Assembly (NCBI RefSeq): GCF_002845275.2
Contig: NZ_CP088149.1
Span: forward strand, 5,573,436-5,637,435
Direction: 5' to 3'
Length of the DNA: 64,000 nt
Origin: Pseudomonas sp. S06B 330
GTDB lineage: Bacteria > Pseudomonadota > Gammaproteobacteria > Pseudomonadales > Pseudomonadaceae
Shown piece by piece: positions 1-12,721 of the stretch (the stretch's first letter is position 1; every line of letters begins with the position of its first letter). A program made the position numbers and the translations under genes. The notes under the pieces were generated by a model. The model saw only the letters and a program-made list of their open reading frames with translations, was not told the origin of the DNA and did not search any database.

Positions 1-236
1 CAGTGAACCTGGCGTTACTCAAAGGTGCCGCGGTGCTCGGAGTATTCTGGGGCGCATTCGCCCAGCGCCAGCCGGAGGATAACGCGGCGAACTTCAAGCA
101 ACTGTTCGCCTGGTTCGCCGAGGGCAAGCTCAAGCCACTGGTGTCACAGACCTTCCCGCTGAGTGAAGCGGGCGCGGCTATTGATATGCTCGGTCAGCGC
201 AAGGCCGTGGGCAAATTGGTGGTGACCACGCGCTGA
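1..236 (+). CDS. Zinc-type alcohol dehydrogenase-like / NADPH:quinone oxidoreductase, C-terminal fragment
   Basis: Only the last 77 or so codons are in the window; the reading frame runs in from the left edge, so the GTG at base 3 is probably internal. The visible part has the closing segment of medium-chain dehydrogenase/reductase quinone reductases: a hydrophobic strand with GVFWGAF, then a helix pair with LFAWFAEGKLKP, PLSEAGAAIDML and the ending GKLVV. These enzymes reduce quinones or enones with NADPH. The Rossmann motif and any zinc ligands lie outside, so substrate cannot be judged. Confidence 0.8.
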   Translation, partial: VNLALLKGAAVLGVFWGAFAQRQPEDNAANFKQLFAWFAEGKLKPLVSQTFPLSEAGAAIDMLGQRKAVGKLVVTTR

Positions 237-244
237 TCAGCGTT

Positions 245-269
245 GTAGCCGCTGCCGTCAAGCTGCGAT
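245..269. repeat. REP-type repeat unit, GTAGCCGCTGCC family
   Basis: The stretch beginning GTAGCCGCTGCCGTCAAGC and ending GCTGCGAT is a near copy of the unit at 45084-45110 and, inverted, 45173-45199. It lies between two convergent genes, the usual place for Pseudomonas REP elements. Here it is a single unit without an inverted partner. Confidence 0.6.
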
Positions 270-291
270 TGGACGCGAAGCGAACACGTTG

Positions 292-966
292 TTACGGCGC
301 AGAGAAATGATTTTGTTGTGGCGGCGGTAATGCATGGCAGCGCCGAAACCGGGCCTCCAGGTTACGATCCGGCATGGCATGACTGCGCAAGGCCTGAAGG
401 GTTTGCTCGACATAGTCGCGGGTGCTGCCATACCGCCCCTTGGCATTGGCGAAGATCTGACTGAGCAGATCATCCGGCAGGTTACCCGCATAGCACGGCA
501 AGTGCCGCTCCAGCACAAATCCCAGGGCCTGGACCTTGCTGCCATCTTCGAGACGGCAATTGAGCCAATGGGGACGATAGGCCGGGTAAGGCATCTCACG
601 TTGCCACAAGGCCAACAGCGAGTCTTCCAGGCGCTCCTGTGGCAAGCGATAGGCAAAGCCACTGCAAGAACCACCTCGGTCCAGACCAAAGACCAGGCCC
701 GGGCACTCTGGGGTACCCCGATGTTCGTGGGACCACAGGTACAGGCCGCGGTGATAGCCATGCACTCGAGCCCGCCGACGCTCTTCGGCATTGCATTCCG
801 GCCGCCAGATCAGCGAACCGTAGGCAAACAGCCAGACCGGGCCACCCTGATGCCGGGACATGGTGTGGTGAACCGAAAGTTGAAGTTGCTCGCGAGACAG
901 TTGTTGTCCGAAGTCGAGCAACGGAGGATAGGCCACATTCAAGGATGCAGTTTCAATTGCCGACAT
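292..966 (-). CDS. ChaC-like gamma-glutamylcyclotransferase (glutathione-degrading)
   Basis: A 224-residue protein of the ChaC family, which cleaves glutathione to 5-oxoproline and Cys-Gly in the cytoplasm. The substrate-binding YGSL motif is at residues 49-52 in FAYGSLIW, followed by the family segments HRGTPECPG (82-90) and SGFAYRL. The catalytic glutamate is probably Glu124 in WQREM, by analogy with the family. The open frame continues 55 codons upstream, but that extension is low in family character. The ATG at 966 gives the normal ChaC length and has a GAGGAAT about 12 bases before it. No operon partner is seen; the gene stands alone. Confidence 0.85.
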   Translation of the reverse strand: MSAIETASLNVAYPPLLDFGQQLSREQLQLSVHHTMSRHQGGPVWLFAYGSLIWRPECNAEERRRARVHGYHRGLYLWSHEHRGTPECPGLVFGLDRGGSCSGFAYRLPQERLEDSLLALWQREMPYPAYRPHWLNCRLEDGSKVQALGFVLERHLPCYAGNLPDDLLSQIFANAKGRYGSTRDYVEQTLQALRSHAMPDRNLEARFRRCHALPPPQQNHFSAP

Positions 967-1209
967 AGCTGCCGCCAGGATTCCTCGTGAACTACTGAAG
1001 TGAGTTACTGTAAACGAATACGTTACCCGCGTACTTACCGTACGGCAGATTACGTATTGAACACAAGCCTCACCACACCCCGGAGGCGCCCTAGCTCGAG
1101 GCTTTGCGCCAACAACCGGGTGTTGTTTCAAGTGTAGCGAAAGTTATTTACCTTGCTGGCAATAATAATCGTCTTATGCCGCGCACCCACAGTCTGGGTT
1201 ATTAAAGCG

Positions 1210-1230
1210 GGCACGCTATTGCAGCGTGCC
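1210..1230 (-). terminator. Possible hairpin terminator after the flavoreductase gene
   Basis: GGCACGC and GCGTGCC form a perfect 7-bp stem with a 7-base loop, just beyond the stop of the gene ending at 1239. The following bases on the minus strand are only mildly T-rich, so termination is uncertain. Confidence 0.4.
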
Positions 1231-1238
1231 TTATTCCG

Positions 1239-2210
1239 TCACTCGCTACGAGGTGCATAAGCGAATACATCGGCGCGCATCTGGTGAGCGTCCATTCCCG
1301 CTTCAACCAGTGCATCGAGGGTGGCATAAATCATATTGGGCGAACCGCTGGCATAAACATGCACACCCGCCAGATCGTTCAAGTCCTCGCAGACCGCCTC
1401 ATGCAGCATCCCGCAGCGCCCTTCCCAACCACACAGATCGCTGACGACCTTGTGCAGGTATAGGTTCGGCAATTGCTCCCACTCGGCCCAATGCTCGATC
1501 TGGTAGAAGTCCTCGGGAAGGCGAACGCCCCAATACAGGTGGACCGGATGCTTGAAGCCTTGCGCTCGGCAATGTTCGAGCAGGCTGTGCATTTGCGCCA
1601 TACCGGTACCCGCAGCAATCAGCACCAGCGGACCGTCAGGCAACTCGGCCAGATGCGTATCGCCAAAGGGCATCTCCAGACGCGCCATACCGTTGCGTTG
1701 CAATTGAGCGATCAATTCCACCGCACTGTTCTCGCGGGCCAGCACGTGCAGCTCGATGTCGCGCCCGCTGTGGGGTGCTGAAGCCAGGGAGAACGCCGCC
1801 TTGTCGCCACTTTCGCGTTCAATCATCAGGTACTGCCCGGCGTGATAACGCGGCGGTTTACCAGCGGGCGCCCGCAGGCGCACCCGCCAGACGTCACCAC
1901 CGACCTCAACGCACTCGCTCAACTGACAGGCCAGTGTCCGTACCGGCAACTCGCCCAAGGCGAGCACGCCATCCCACAACAAGACGCAGTCCTCCAGTGG
2001 CTCGGCGATGCAGGTGAACAGTTCGCCGTGATCACGCTCCTGCCCTTCCTGACGCACCCGCCCTTCAACCAGCAGCGCAGCGCAGACATGGCAATTGCCA
2101 TTGCGGCAACTCTGCGGACAGTCGTAGCCCAGGCGCCGCGCCCCATCGAGAATCCTTTCTCCGGGGTTGAGCACCAACACCGCCCCGGACGGCTGCAAGG
2201 TTACCTGCAT
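1239..2210 (-). CDS. [2Fe-2S] ferredoxin-flavin reductase (CDP-6-deoxy-delta-3,4-glucoseen reductase-like)
   Basis: A 323-residue electron-transfer flavoprotein in three parts. An N-terminal plant-type ferredoxin domain (about 1-90) has cysteines 35, 40, 43 and 67, the C-x4-C-x2-C...C cluster pattern. A flavin-binding barrel follows (about 95-195, with AAFSLASAP at 138-146 as the FAD motif). The NAD(P)H domain has GTGMAQ at 201-206. In Pseudomonas it is often named after the dideoxysugar enzyme, but no sugar genes are nearby. Its ATG follows the ubiD stop with no gap, so the two are translated from one message. That suggests a redox role near ubiquinone synthesis, which is inference only. Confidence 0.8.
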   Translation of the reverse strand: MQVTLQPSGAVLVLNPGERILDGARRLGYDCPQSCRNGNCHVCAALLVEGRVRQEGQERDHGELFTCIAEPLEDCVLLWDGVLALGELPVRTLACQLSECVEVGGDVWRVRLRAPAGKPPRYHAGQYLMIERESGDKAAFSLASAPHSGRDIELHVLARENSAVELIAQLQRNGMARLEMPFGDTHLAELPDGPLVLIAAGTGMAQMHSLLEHCRAQGFKHPVHLYWGVRLPEDFYQIEHWAEWEQLPNLYLHKVVSDLCGWEGRCGMLHEAVCEDLNDLAGVHVYASGSPNMIYATLDALVEAGMDAHQMRADVFAYAPRSE

Positions 2211-3677
2211 TTAGTCTATTCCCAACTGATTCCACAGCTCATCGATCCGCCGGGTGACAGCTTCATCCTTGACGATGACCCGTCCCCATTCGCGGGTGGT
2301 TTCCCCTGGCCACTTGTTCGTCGCATCCAGGCCCATCTTCGAACCCAGGCCGGAAATGGGCGAGGCAAAGTCCAGGTAGTCGATCGGGGTGTTCTCGATC
2401 ATCACCGTGTCGCGCTTGGGGTCCATGCGCGTGGTAATCGCCCAGATCACATCATTCCAGTCGCGGGCATTGATGTCGTCGTCTGTGACAATAACGAACT
2501 TGGTGTACATGAACTGTCGCAAAAACGACCAGACCCCGAGCATGACGCGCTTGGCGTGCCCCGGATACTGCTTCTTCATGGTCACCACCGCCATGCGGTA
2601 GGAACAACCTTCCGGCGGCAGGTAGAAGTCAGTGATCTCCGGGAACTGCTTCTGCAGGATCGGCACGAACACTTCGTTTAGCGCCACACCGAGAATTGCC
2701 GGCTCATCTGGTGGCCGACCGGTGTAGGTACTGTGATAGATCGGCTTTTGCCGGTGAGTGATGCGCTCCACGGTAAACACCGGGAAGCTGTCCACTTCAT
2801 TGTAGTAGCCGGTATGGTCGCCATACGGACCTTCCGGTGCCATCTCACCGGGATGAATCACCCCTTCGAGGATGATTTCAGCGGTGGCTGGCACCTGCAG
2901 ATCATTGCCCCGGCACTTGACCAGCTCGGTACGATTGCCGCGCAACAGGCCAGCGAACGCGTACTCGGATAATGTGTCCGGCACCGGGGTGACAGCGCCG
3001 AGAATAGTCGCCGGGTCTGCACCCAAGGCGACCGAGACCGGGAACGGCTGGCCAGGGTGCTTTTCGCACCACTCACGATAGTCCAGGGCACCGCCACGGT
3101 GGCTGAGCCAGCGCATGATGACCTTGTTGCGACCTATCACCTGCTGGCGATAGATCCCCAGGTTCTGACGCTCTTTGTTTGGCCCGCGGGTCACGGTCAG
3201 GCCCCAGGTAATCAGCGGCGCAACGTCGCCCGGCCAGCAATGCTGCACCGGCAGCATGCCCAGGTCGACGTCTTCACCTTCAATGATCACCTCGTGACAG
3301 GCTGCATCCTTGACCACTTTCGGCGCCATGGACACTACCTTCTTGAAGATCGGCAGCTTCGACCAGGCATCCTTGAGGCCCTTGGGTGGCTCCGGCTCCT
3401 TGAGAAACGCCAGCAGCTTGCCGATTTCACGCAGCTCGCTGACCGACTCGGCGCCCATGCCCATGGCCACCCGCTCCGGGGTGCCAAACAGGTTACCAAG
3501 CACCGGAATATCAAAGCCTGTGGGCTTTTCAAACAACAGCGCTGGACCTTTGGCGCGCAGCGTGCGGTCGCAGACTTCAGTCATTTCCAGAACTGGAGAA
3601 ATCGGAACCTGGATGCGCTTGAGTTCGCCGCGCTGTTCCAGGCCACGGATAAAGTCGCGCAAATCGCGATACTGCAT
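2211..3677 (-). CDS. ubiD: 4-hydroxy-3-polyprenylbenzoate decarboxylase UbiD
   Basis: A 488-residue UbiD-family enzyme that removes the ring carboxylate of 4-hydroxy-3-polyprenylbenzoate in ubiquinone synthesis, using prenylated FMN made by UbiX. Typical signatures are [20 protein letters not shown] (carrying a conserved acid) and [13 protein letters not shown]. The frame is open for 42 more codons upstream, but the start at 3677 (MQYRDLRDF) has a GAGG about 10 bases before it and gives the normal family length. The gene is first in a two-gene unit with the flavoreductase. It lies downstream of rho in the same direction, separated by a terminator. No ubiX is in the window. Confidence 0.96.
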   Translation of the reverse strand: MQYRDLRDFIRGLEQRGELKRIQVPISPVLEMTEVCDRTLRAKGPALLFEKPTGFDIPVLGNLFGTPERVAMGMGAESVSELREIGKLLAFLKEPEPPKGLKDAWSKLPIFKKVVSMAPKVVKDAACHEVIIEGEDVDLGMLPVQHCWPGDVAPLITWGLTVTRGPNKERQNLGIYRQQVIGRNKVIMRWLSHRGGALDYREWCEKHPGQPFPVSVALGADPATILGAVTPVPDTLSEYAFAGLLRGNRTELVKCRGNDLQVPATAEIILEGVIHPGEMAPEGPYGDHTGYYNEVDSFPVFTVERITHRQKPIYHSTYTGRPPDEPAILGVALNEVFVPILQKQFPEITDFYLPPEGCSYRMAVVTMKKQYPGHAKRVMLGVWSFLRQFMYTKFVIVTDDDINARDWNDVIWAITTRMDPKRDTVMIENTPIDYLDFASPISGLGSKMGLDATNKWPGETTREWGRVIVKDEAVTRRIDELWNQLGID

Positions 3678-3766
3678 GCAAAAGCCTCGTATTCGCCGAG
3701 CCGGTCGGGGGAGCAAAGTGTAGCGCCTAACCCGGCCAGCCAGAATAGCCAAAGTACAGATAGCAA

Positions 3767-3787
3767 AAAGCCGGGTTGCCCCGGCTT
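3767..3787 (-). terminator. Intrinsic terminator of rho
   Basis: On the minus strand AAGCCGGGGCAACCCGGCTT forms a stem of about 7 bp, followed by TTTTT. It sits 20 bases after the rho stop, so rho is probably insulated from ubiD. Confidence 0.8.
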
Positions 3788-3807
3788 CTGCTGCACAGCG
3801 CAACCGC

Positions 3808-5067
3808 TTACTTGCGCTTCATCGACAAGAAGAACTCGTCGTTGGTCTTGGTCTGCTTGAGCTTGTCGATCAGGAACTCAATGGCCGCGACTTCATCCAT
3901 CGGGTGCAGCAGCTTGCGCAGGATCCACATGCGCTGCAGCTCGTCGTCGGCAGTCAGCAGCTCTTCGCGACGGGTGCCCGAACGGTTGATATTGATGGCC
4001 GGGAAGACGCGCTTCTCGGCGATCTTGCGGTCCAGCGGCAGCTCCATGTTACCGGTGCCCTTGAACTCTTCGTAGATCACTTCGTCCATCTTCGAGCCGG
4101 TTTCTACCAGCGCGGTGGCGATAATGGTCAGCGAGCCGCCTTCTTCGATGTTACGCGCAGCACCGAAGAAACGCTTTGGCTTCTCTAGGGCGTGGGCATC
4201 AACACCACCGGTCAGCACCTTGCCGGAGCTCGGGATCACGGTGTTGTAGGCACGTGCCAGACGGGTGATCGAGTCGAGCAGGATGACCACGTCTTTTTTG
4301 TGTTCGACCAGGCGCTTAGCCTTCTCGATGACCATTTCCGCAACCTGCACGTGGCGGGTTGGTGGCTCGTCGAACGTCGAAGCAACCACTTCGCCGCGCA
4401 CGGTGCGCTGCATTTCGGTCACTTCTTCCGGGCGCTCGTCGATCAGCAGAACGATCAGGTGGCACTCGGGGTTGTTACGGGTGATGTTGGCCGCGATGTT
4501 CTGCAGCATGATGGTCTTGCCCGCTTTTGGCGGAGCGACGATCAGGCCACGCTGACCTTTACCGATCGGGGCGCACAGATCGATTACCCGGCCGGTGAGG
4601 TCTTCGGTGGAACCGTTACCGGCTTCCATCTTCAGGCGCTCGTTAGGGAACAGCGGCGTCAGGTTTTCGAACAGAATCTTGTTCTTCGCGTTTTCCGGCC
4701 GGTCGAAGTTGATGGTGTCGACTTTGAGCAGGGCGAAGTAACGCTCGCCTTCTTTTGGCGGGCGGATCTTACCAACGATGGTGTCGCCGGTACGCAGGTT
4801 GAAGCGACGGATCTGGCTTGGCGAGACATAGATGTCGTCAGGGCCGGCCAGGTAAGAGGCATCAGCCGAGCGCAGGAAGCCGAAGCCGTCCTGGAGAATC
4901 TCCAGCACGCCGTCACCGGAGATTTCCTCGCCGCTTTTCGCATGCTTTTTCAACAGGGAGAAAATCACATCTTGCTTGCGCGAACGGGCCATATTTTCTA
5001 TGCCCATCTGTTCGGCCATTTCGAGCAGATCGGTAATCGGCTTTTGCTTGAGTTCAGTCAGGTTCAT
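3808..5067 (-). CDS. rho: Transcription termination factor Rho
   Basis: A 419-residue hexameric RNA-dependent ATPase that ends transcription. The N-terminal Rho-N helical domain (1-45) is followed by the cold-shock-like RNA-binding fold with GFGFLRS (61-67) and the RecA-type motor. Walker A is PPKAGKT at 179-185; Walker B is near [16 protein letters not shown]. Length and sequence are standard. The bases just before the ATG (CACTCCCCTT) are pyrimidine-rich, with no visible Shine-Dalgarno, which is unusual next to the other genes here. A leader of about 170 bases separates it from the trxA terminator; rho leaders are known for autoregulation, but no element was recognised. Confidence 0.98.
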   Translation of the reverse strand: MNLTELKQKPITDLLEMAEQMGIENMARSRKQDVIFSLLKKHAKSGEEISGDGVLEILQDGFGFLRSADASYLAGPDDIYVSPSQIRRFNLRTGDTIVGKIRPPKEGERYFALLKVDTINFDRPENAKNKILFENLTPLFPNERLKMEAGNGSTEDLTGRVIDLCAPIGKGQRGLIVAPPKAGKTIMLQNIAANITRNNPECHLIVLLIDERPEEVTEMQRTVRGEVVASTFDEPPTRHVQVAEMVIEKAKRLVEHKKDVVILLDSITRLARAYNTVIPSSGKVLTGGVDAHALEKPKRFFGAARNIEEGGSLTIIATALVETGSKMDEVIYEEFKGTGNMELPLDRKIAEKRVFPAININRSGTRREELLTADDELQRMWILRKLLHPMDEVAAIEFLIDKLKQTKTNDEFFLSMKRK

Positions 5068-5265
5068 AAGGGGAGTGACGTAATCATGTAAGAAGGGGGA
5101 ATTAAGCTTCTGGCTTAATGAAGCCGCGCCGCAAAGAAGGCGACAGGATCGCGTACTGATTCGAATTAGGGATGCGTCGGCGACGGCGTGCAGAGGGCAC
5201 CGAAAAATCAGTGCGAGGCCGAATGTAACACCTGCTTTTTCTGGCGTCTAGTCACCCGATAAAGA

Positions 5266-5290
5266 AAAGCCCCGGCGAATGCGGGGCTTT
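5266..5290 (-). terminator. Terminator downstream of trxA
   Basis: AAAGCCCCG and CGGGGCTTT flank a short loop, with T-rich ends on both strands. It starts 7 bases after the trxA stop and also shields the rho leader. Confidence 0.85.
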
Positions 5291-5296
5291 TTTCAC

Positions 5297-5626
5297 TCAG
5301 ATATTGGCATCCAGGAAGGCTGCCAGCTGAGACTTGGACAGTGCGCCGACCTTGGTGGCCTCGACGTTGCCGTTCTTGAACAGCATCAGCGTCGGGATGC
5401 CACGCACGCCGTGCTTGGCCGGGGTTTCCTGGTTATCGTCGATGTTCAGCTTAGCGACGGTCAGTTTGCCCTCGTAGGTAGCGGCGATATCGTCCAGAAC
5501 TGGCGCGATCATTTTGCAAGGGCCGCACCATTCAGCCCAATAGTCGACCAGCACCGGGCCTTCAGCCTTCAGGACTTCGGCTTCGAAGGTGGCGTCAGTG
5601 ACGTGTTTGATAAGATCGCTGCTCAT
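5297..5626 (-). CDS. trxA: Thioredoxin 1
   Basis: A 109-residue thioredoxin, the general cytoplasmic disulfide reductase fed by thioredoxin reductase. The redox site WCGPC is at residues 33-37, with the conserved buried Asp and the cis-Pro loop (GIPTLMLF). The ATG at 5626 is preceded by GGAGAC at the right distance and gives the family length; the 14-codon extension upstream is dropped. It is monocistronic with its own terminator, next to rho as in other pseudomonads, and divergent from ppx. Confidence 0.98.
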   Translation of the reverse strand: MSSDLIKHVTDATFEAEVLKAEGPVLVDYWAEWCGPCKMIAPVLDDIAATYEGKLTVAKLNIDDNQETPAKHGVRGIPTLMLFKNGNVEATKVGALSKSQLAAFLDANI

Positions 5627-5868
5627 GGAAGTCTCCAAGGTCGTAAGCAAAAAAACGTGGCCCATCATAGCTGCACCGGCGACTTACAGGAAGCCGCCGA
5701 CGATTGAGTGTAACTATAGTTGTGCATGACCGCTCATATCACCGCTGTCACGGGAAAGTCATATTTCCTCAATCAACCTGCCCTATATCAAGCCTTGCTA
5801 AGCTGCGCGTTGGCGTCAGCCTTGGATCGTGGCAGGATTGCCGGGTTATCGACCGAGAAGCCATGATC

Positions 5869-7371
5869 ATGCCGCAAAACACAGCCAAGAATCTGTCCTT
5901 GATTGCTGCCATCGACCTGGGCTCCAACAGCTTCCATATGGTTGTGGCCAAGGCCCACCATACCGAGATCCGCATTCTTGAGCGGCTTGGGGAAAAGGTG
6001 CAACTGGCCGCAGGCATCAACGAAGAGCGCCAACTCAACGAAGAGTCGATGCAGCGCGGTCTGGACTGCCTCAAGCGCTTCGCCCAGCTGATCAGCGGCA
6101 TGCCCGACGGCGCTGTGCGCATCGTTGGCACCAACGCCCTGCGTGAAGCGCGTAACCGCGGCGAATTCATCCGCCGCGCCGAAGAAATTCTCGGCCATCC
6201 GGTAGAAGTCATTTCCGGCCGTGAGGAAGCCCGCCTGATTTATCTCGGCGTATCCCACACCTTGGCCGATACCCCTGGTAAACGCCTGGTTGCCGACATT
6301 GGTGGCGGCAGTACCGAGTTCATCATTGGCCAGCGCTTTGAGCCGCTGCTGCGCGAGAGCCTGCAGATGGGCTGCGTCAGCTACACCCAACGTTACTTCC
6401 GTGACGGCAAGATCACCCCGGCACGTTATGCACAAGCCTATACGGCTGCGCGCCTGGAGCTGATGAGCATTGAAAATGCCCTGCACCGCTTGACCTGGGA
6501 CGAAGCCATTGGCTCTTCCGGGACTATCCGTGCCATCGGCCTGGCGCTCAAATCAGGCGGCATGGGGAGCGGCGAGGTCAATGCCGAAGGTCTGGCTTGG
6601 CTCAAACGCAAGCTGTTCAAGCTTGGCGATACCGACAAGATCGACTTCGACGGCGTCAAACCAGACCGTCGGGCGATCTTCCCGGCAGGCCTGGCAATCA
6701 TGGAAGCGATTTTCGACGCCCTCGAACTGCAGCGCATGGATCACTGCGACGGCGCCCTGCGCGAAGGCGTGCTTTATGACCTGCTCGGTCGCCATCACCA
6801 TGAAGACGTGCGCGAACGCACCCTGAGCTCGCTGATGGAGCGTTATCACGTCGACCAGGGCCAAGCTGCCCGGGTCGAGCGCAAAGCCCTCCACGCCTTC
6901 GACCAGGTGGCCAAGGCCTGGGACCTGGAAGACGGGATCTGGCGGGAACTGCTTGGTTGGGCGGCCAAGGTGCATGAAGTGGGCCTGGATATCGCTCACT
7001 ACCACTACCACAAGCACGGCGCCTACCTGATCGAGCACTCGGACTTGTCAGGTTTCTCTCGCGAAGACCAGCAGATGCTTGCACTGTTGGTGCGCGGCCA
7101 CCGCCGCAATATCCCCAAAGACAAGTTTGCCGAGTTCGGCGAAGAAGGCACCAAGCTGATTCGCCTGTGCGTATTGCTGCGCTTTGCGATCCTGTTCCAC
7201 CACATCCGTGGCACCCAGCAGATGCCGACGGTCACCCTGCACGCTGCTGGGGACAGCCTTGACGTTGAATTCCCAGCCGGTTGGCTGGAACAGAATCAGC
7301 TGACCCAGGCCGACTTCGGCCTGGAGGCTGAGTGGCTGACCCGGGTCGGCTTCGTCCTCAGCGTACGCTGA
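5869..7371 (+). CDS. ppx: Exopolyphosphatase
   Basis: A 500-residue Ppx/GppA enzyme that removes terminal phosphates from polyphosphate (and may act on pppGpp). The ASKHA ATPase-like fold is marked by [12 protein letters not shown] (phosphate loop 1) and [12 protein letters not shown] (loop 2). An HD-like domain fills the C-terminal half ([22 protein letters not shown]). GAGAAG lies 2 bases from the ATG at 5863 but 8 from the ATG at 5869, so the second is preferred. The last 14 bases overlap the end of ppk, which runs the other way. The pair is thus ordered as synthesis and breakdown of one polymer. Confidence 0.96.
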   Translation: MPQNTAKNLSLIAAIDLGSNSFHMVVAKAHHTEIRILERLGEKVQLAAGINEERQLNEESMQRGLDCLKRFAQLISGMPDGAVRIVGTNALREARNRGEFIRRAEEILGHPVEVISGREEARLIYLGVSHTLADTPGKRLVADIGGGSTEFIIGQRFEPLLRESLQMGCVSYTQRYFRDGKITPARYAQAYTAARLELMSIENALHRLTWDEAIGSSGTIRAIGLALKSGGMGSGEVNAEGLAWLKRKLFKLGDTDKIDFDGVKPDRRAIFPAGLAIMEAIFDALELQRMDHCDGALREGVLYDLLGRHHHEDVRERTLSSLMERYHVDQGQAARVERKALHAFDQVAKAWDLEDGIWRELLGWAAKVHEVGLDIAHYHYHKHGAYLIEHSDLSGFSREDQQMLALLVRGHRRNIPKDKFAEFGEEGTKLIRLCVLLRFAILFHHIRGTQQMPTVTLHAAGDSLDVEFPAGWLEQNQLTQADFGLEAEWLTRVGFVLSVR

Positions 7372-7375
7372 GGAC
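7354..7375. repeat. 22-bp perfect palindrome spanning both ppx and ppk stop codons
   Basis: GTCCTCAGCG-TA-CGCTGAGGAC is a perfect inverted repeat. Each arm encodes the same last residues VLSVR and stop, once for Ppx on the plus strand and once for Ppk on the minus strand. It could act as a two-way RNA hairpin between the convergent genes, although it has no T-run. Confidence 0.9.
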
Positions 7376-9598
7376 CGGGTTGCTCAGGCGCTCAAGCAGA
7401 GTCGCCTGGGCACTGCGCGGGTTCTGGTTGCCGGTCGGCGTGCTGCGCACATAGCGCCCGTCCGGTTGCAGGATCCAGGCGTGGGTGTTGTCAGTCAGGT
7501 ACCCTTCCAGTTCCTTCTTCACGCGCAGAATCAGCTTCTTGCCTTCGACCGGGAAGCAGGTCTCGACGCGCTTGTCGAGGTTGCGCTCCATCCAGTCAGC
7601 ACTGGAGAGGAACATCTGCTCTTCGCCGCCGTTGAGGAAGTAGAACACCCGCGTGTGCTCCAGGAAGCGACCGATGATCGAGCGCACCTGAATATTGTGC
7701 GACACCCCGGCAATCCCCGGCCGCAAGCAGCACATGCCGCGCACCACCAGGTCAATGCGCACGCCTGACTGACTGGCCTTGTACAAGGCGCGGATGATCT
7801 TCGGATCGGTCAGCGAGTTGAACTTGGCGATGATATGCGCAGGCTTGCCCTCAAGGGCAAACTGGGTTTCCCGCGCGATCATGTCGAGCATGCCCTTCTT
7901 CAGGGTAAACGGCGCGTGCAGCAGCTTCTTCATGCGCAAGGTCTTGCCCATGCCAATCAGCTGACTGAACAACTTACCGACGTCTTCGCACAAGGCATCG
8001 TCGGACGTCAGCAGGCTATAGTCGGTGTACAGGCGGGCGTTACCGGCGTGGTAGTTACCGGTCCCCAGGTGCGCATAGCGCACGATCTCGCCGGCTTCGC
8101 GACGCAGGATCAGCATCATCTTGGCGTGGGTCTTGAAGCCAACCACGCCGTAAATCACCACCGCACCAGCAGCCTGCAGACGGCTGGCCAGTTGCAGGTT
8201 GGATTCTTCGTCGAAACGCGCGCGCAATTCGATCACCGCAGTGACCTCTTTACCGTTACGTGCGGCATCAACCAGCGCGTCGACGATCTCCGAGTTGGCA
8301 CCACTGCGGTACAAGGTCTGGCGCACAGCCAGAACGTGTGGGTCCTTCGCGGCCTGGCGCAGCAGATCGACCACCGGGGTGAACGACTCAAAGGGGTGCA
8401 TGAGCAGGATGTCCTGCTTGCCCACCACGCTGAAAATGTTCTCGGCGTTCTGCAGCAGCTTGGGAATTGCTGGCGTGAACGGGGTGTATTGCAACTCGGG
8501 GTGGCTATCCAGGCCGGTAATGCTGAACAGCCGGGTCAGGTTGACTGGGCCATTGACCTGGTACAGCTCACTTTCGCTCAGGCTGAACTGCTTGAGCAGA
8601 TAGTCCGAGAGGTGTTTAGGGCAGGTATCGGCCACTTCCAGGCGCACCGCATCGCCATAACGGCGCGAGAACAGCTCGCCTCGCAGGGCCCGGGCCAGGT
8701 CTTCGACATCTTCGGAGTCCAGTGCCAGGTCGGCGTTACGAGTCAGACGGAACTGGTAGCAGCCCTTGACCTTCATGCCCTGGAACAGGTCATCGGCGTG
8801 GGCGTGGATCATCGACGACAAGAAGACATAGTTATCGCCCGGGCCACCGACGTCTTCCGGCACCTTGATCACCCGTGGCAACAGGCGTGGGGCCGGAATG
8901 ATCGCCAGACCCGAGTCGCGGCCGAAGGCATCCACGCCTTCCAGCTCAACGATGAAGTTCAGACTCTTGTTCACCAGCAATGGGAACGGGTGCGTCGGAT
9001 CGAGACCGATCGGGGTGATGATCGGTGCGATCTCGTCACGGAAGAAGCGGCGCACCCAAGTTTTGAGTTTGGTGTTCCAGTGGCGACGACGGATGAAGCG
9101 GATCTGGTGCTTTTCCAGTTCCGGCAGCAACACATCGTTGAGGATCGCGTATTGACGATCAACTTCGCTGTGTACCACTTCACTGATCCGTGCCAATGCC
9201 TGGTGCGGCTGCAGGCCGTCAGCGCCGGCCTGCTCACGGGCAAAGGTGATCTGCTTCTTCAGGCCCGCCACACGAATTTCGAAGAACTCATCCAGGTTAC
9301 TGGAGAAGATCAGCAAGAACTTCAACCGCTCCAGCAAGGGATAGCTCTCATCCAGCGCCTGTTCCAGTACGCGGATGTTGAACTGCAGCTGCGACAGCTC
9401 GCGGTGAATGTACAGGCTGCTGTCATCCAGGCCTGGGACAGCGATGACCGGTGCAGCCGGCGCCGGGGCAGGCGCGGGCGCCTCGACCTCGGCCACAGGC
9501 TCAGGCACCGCAGCAGGCTCCGGCGGCGTTTCGAGCATTTGCTCCGGCACGGGCTGGGCTTGCTTCATATCGACATCACTGAGTACTTCGTTATTCAT
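7358..9598 (-). CDS. ppk1: Polyphosphate kinase 1
   Basis: A 746-residue PPK1, which makes polyphosphate from ATP reversibly through a phosphohistidine. Recognisable parts are the N-domain ([15 protein letters not shown]), the head domain, and the two C-terminal phospholipase-D-like domains with FKTHAKMML (the histidine expected to be phosphorylated) and [10 protein letters not shown]. Residues about 10-55 form a Pro/Ala/Glu-rich linker, longer than in enteric PPK1, so the start is less sure. AGGAA about 8 bases before the ATG at 9598 supports it. Convergent with ppx and sharing its last 14 bases with it; hemB lies just upstream in the opposite-edge intergenic space. Confidence 0.97.
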   Translation of the reverse strand: MNNEVLSDVDMKQAQPVPEQMLETPPEPAAVPEPVAEVEAPAPAPAPAAPVIAVPGLDDSSLYIHRELSQLQFNIRVLEQALDESYPLLERLKFLLIFSSNLDEFFEIRVAGLKKQITFAREQAGADGLQPHQALARISEVVHSEVDRQYAILNDVLLPELEKHQIRFIRRRHWNTKLKTWVRRFFRDEIAPIITPIGLDPTHPFPLLVNKSLNFIVELEGVDAFGRDSGLAIIPAPRLLPRVIKVPEDVGGPGDNYVFLSSMIHAHADDLFQGMKVKGCYQFRLTRNADLALDSEDVEDLARALRGELFSRRYGDAVRLEVADTCPKHLSDYLLKQFSLSESELYQVNGPVNLTRLFSITGLDSHPELQYTPFTPAIPKLLQNAENIFSVVGKQDILLMHPFESFTPVVDLLRQAAKDPHVLAVRQTLYRSGANSEIVDALVDAARNGKEVTAVIELRARFDEESNLQLASRLQAAGAVVIYGVVGFKTHAKMMLILRREAGEIVRYAHLGTGNYHAGNARLYTDYSLLTSDDALCEDVGKLFSQLIGMGKTLRMKKLLHAPFTLKKGMLDMIARETQFALEGKPAHIIAKFNSLTDPKIIRALYKASQSGVRIDLVVRGMCCLRPGIAGVSHNIQVRSIIGRFLEHTRVFYFLNGGEEQMFLSSADWMERNLDKRVETCFPVEGKKLILRVKKELEGYLTDNTHAWILQPDGRYVRSTPTGNQNPRSAQATLLERLSNPVLSVR

Positions 9599-9617
9599 CT
9601 GGCGTTCCTGAAGGGCG

Positions 9618-11480
<1,863 letters not shown>

Positions 11481-12721
11481 ACCGGTTATCCCGGCCAGGA
11501 CCATGGCCGGGACATTCAATCCCAGCCGCACCAGCTCCAGCTTAAAGGCCCAAGGGCGATTCTCCAGCGCTGTGCCGAACACAAACAACCCGAACGCCAT
11601 CACCCCCCAGCCCACCAGCAAGGCTGCGCCAGACAGCTGCTCAACGTGCTCCATCAGGTAGCTGCCTAAGGCCACGTACACAGCAAACTGCAGCACCACA
11701 TAGAGCTGCTGCGGCCAACCCAACGGCACCTCGAACTTGCGAAAGCGGCTCAAGTCCTGTTTGGCCTGTGGAAAGCGCCGTGCCACATCGGCAGGTCGCC
11801 AGCCAGTGGGCATGAACCAGATCCGCAGCTTGTCCGACCAACGCTCGGCATGACATGCGTCATGCCAGAGTTGGGCGTAGAACTGCAGGTTGGCCCATAA
11901 CGGATTCCAGCTGGCCAGTGGCGTAGTTACGCCGAAAATCACCGGTTCGTTGTCGTCCTCTTCCTGAAAAGTGCCGAACAGGCGATCCCAAACAATGAAC
12001 ACTCCACCGTAGTTGCGATCCAAGTACAAAGGATTCTGCGCATGGTGTACGCGATGATTGGACGGCGTAATGAACAGCCATTCGAACCAACCCAGCTTGG
12101 GGATGTGCCGGGTGTGTACCCAAAACTGATAGAGCAGGTTCAATGCTGCCACCGTGATAAATACCAGCGGTGGCACGCCCAGCACTGCCAAGGGCAAGTA
12201 GAAGATCCACGACAGGAGGAAGCCGCTGCTGGTCTGACGCAAGGCTGTCGACAGGTTGTACTCCTCACTCTGGTGATGCACCGAATGCGCCGCCCAGAGG
12301 ATGTTGCGCTCATGACCAAAGCGGTGCAGCCAGTAGTAGCAGAGATCGTACAAAACAAAGGCCAGGACCCAGACCCACAGCGCGTCGCTGGGCAACGTGA
12401 ACAGCGCCAGATGGTCCCAGGCCACGGCGTAGGTAACCAGGCCTACACCCTTGGTCAACAAGCCCGTGGTTGTCGACAGCACCCCGGTGCTGAGGCTGTT
12501 GATCGCATCGGCCAGACGGTAAGTGCGCATCCCCCGCAGGCGATCGGCGATCAATTCGACCACAATCAGGACAAAGAAAAACGGTACCGCCAACAGAATC
12601 AGATCCATGGGTCATCCATCTCCAGGCTATTACACAAGATTAGGCCTGGTTTACCGGAAACCCTATGGCGACATCTGCCAATTTAGAGGACATTTAACGC
12701 CTCGACTCGGGAGTAGTGAGC

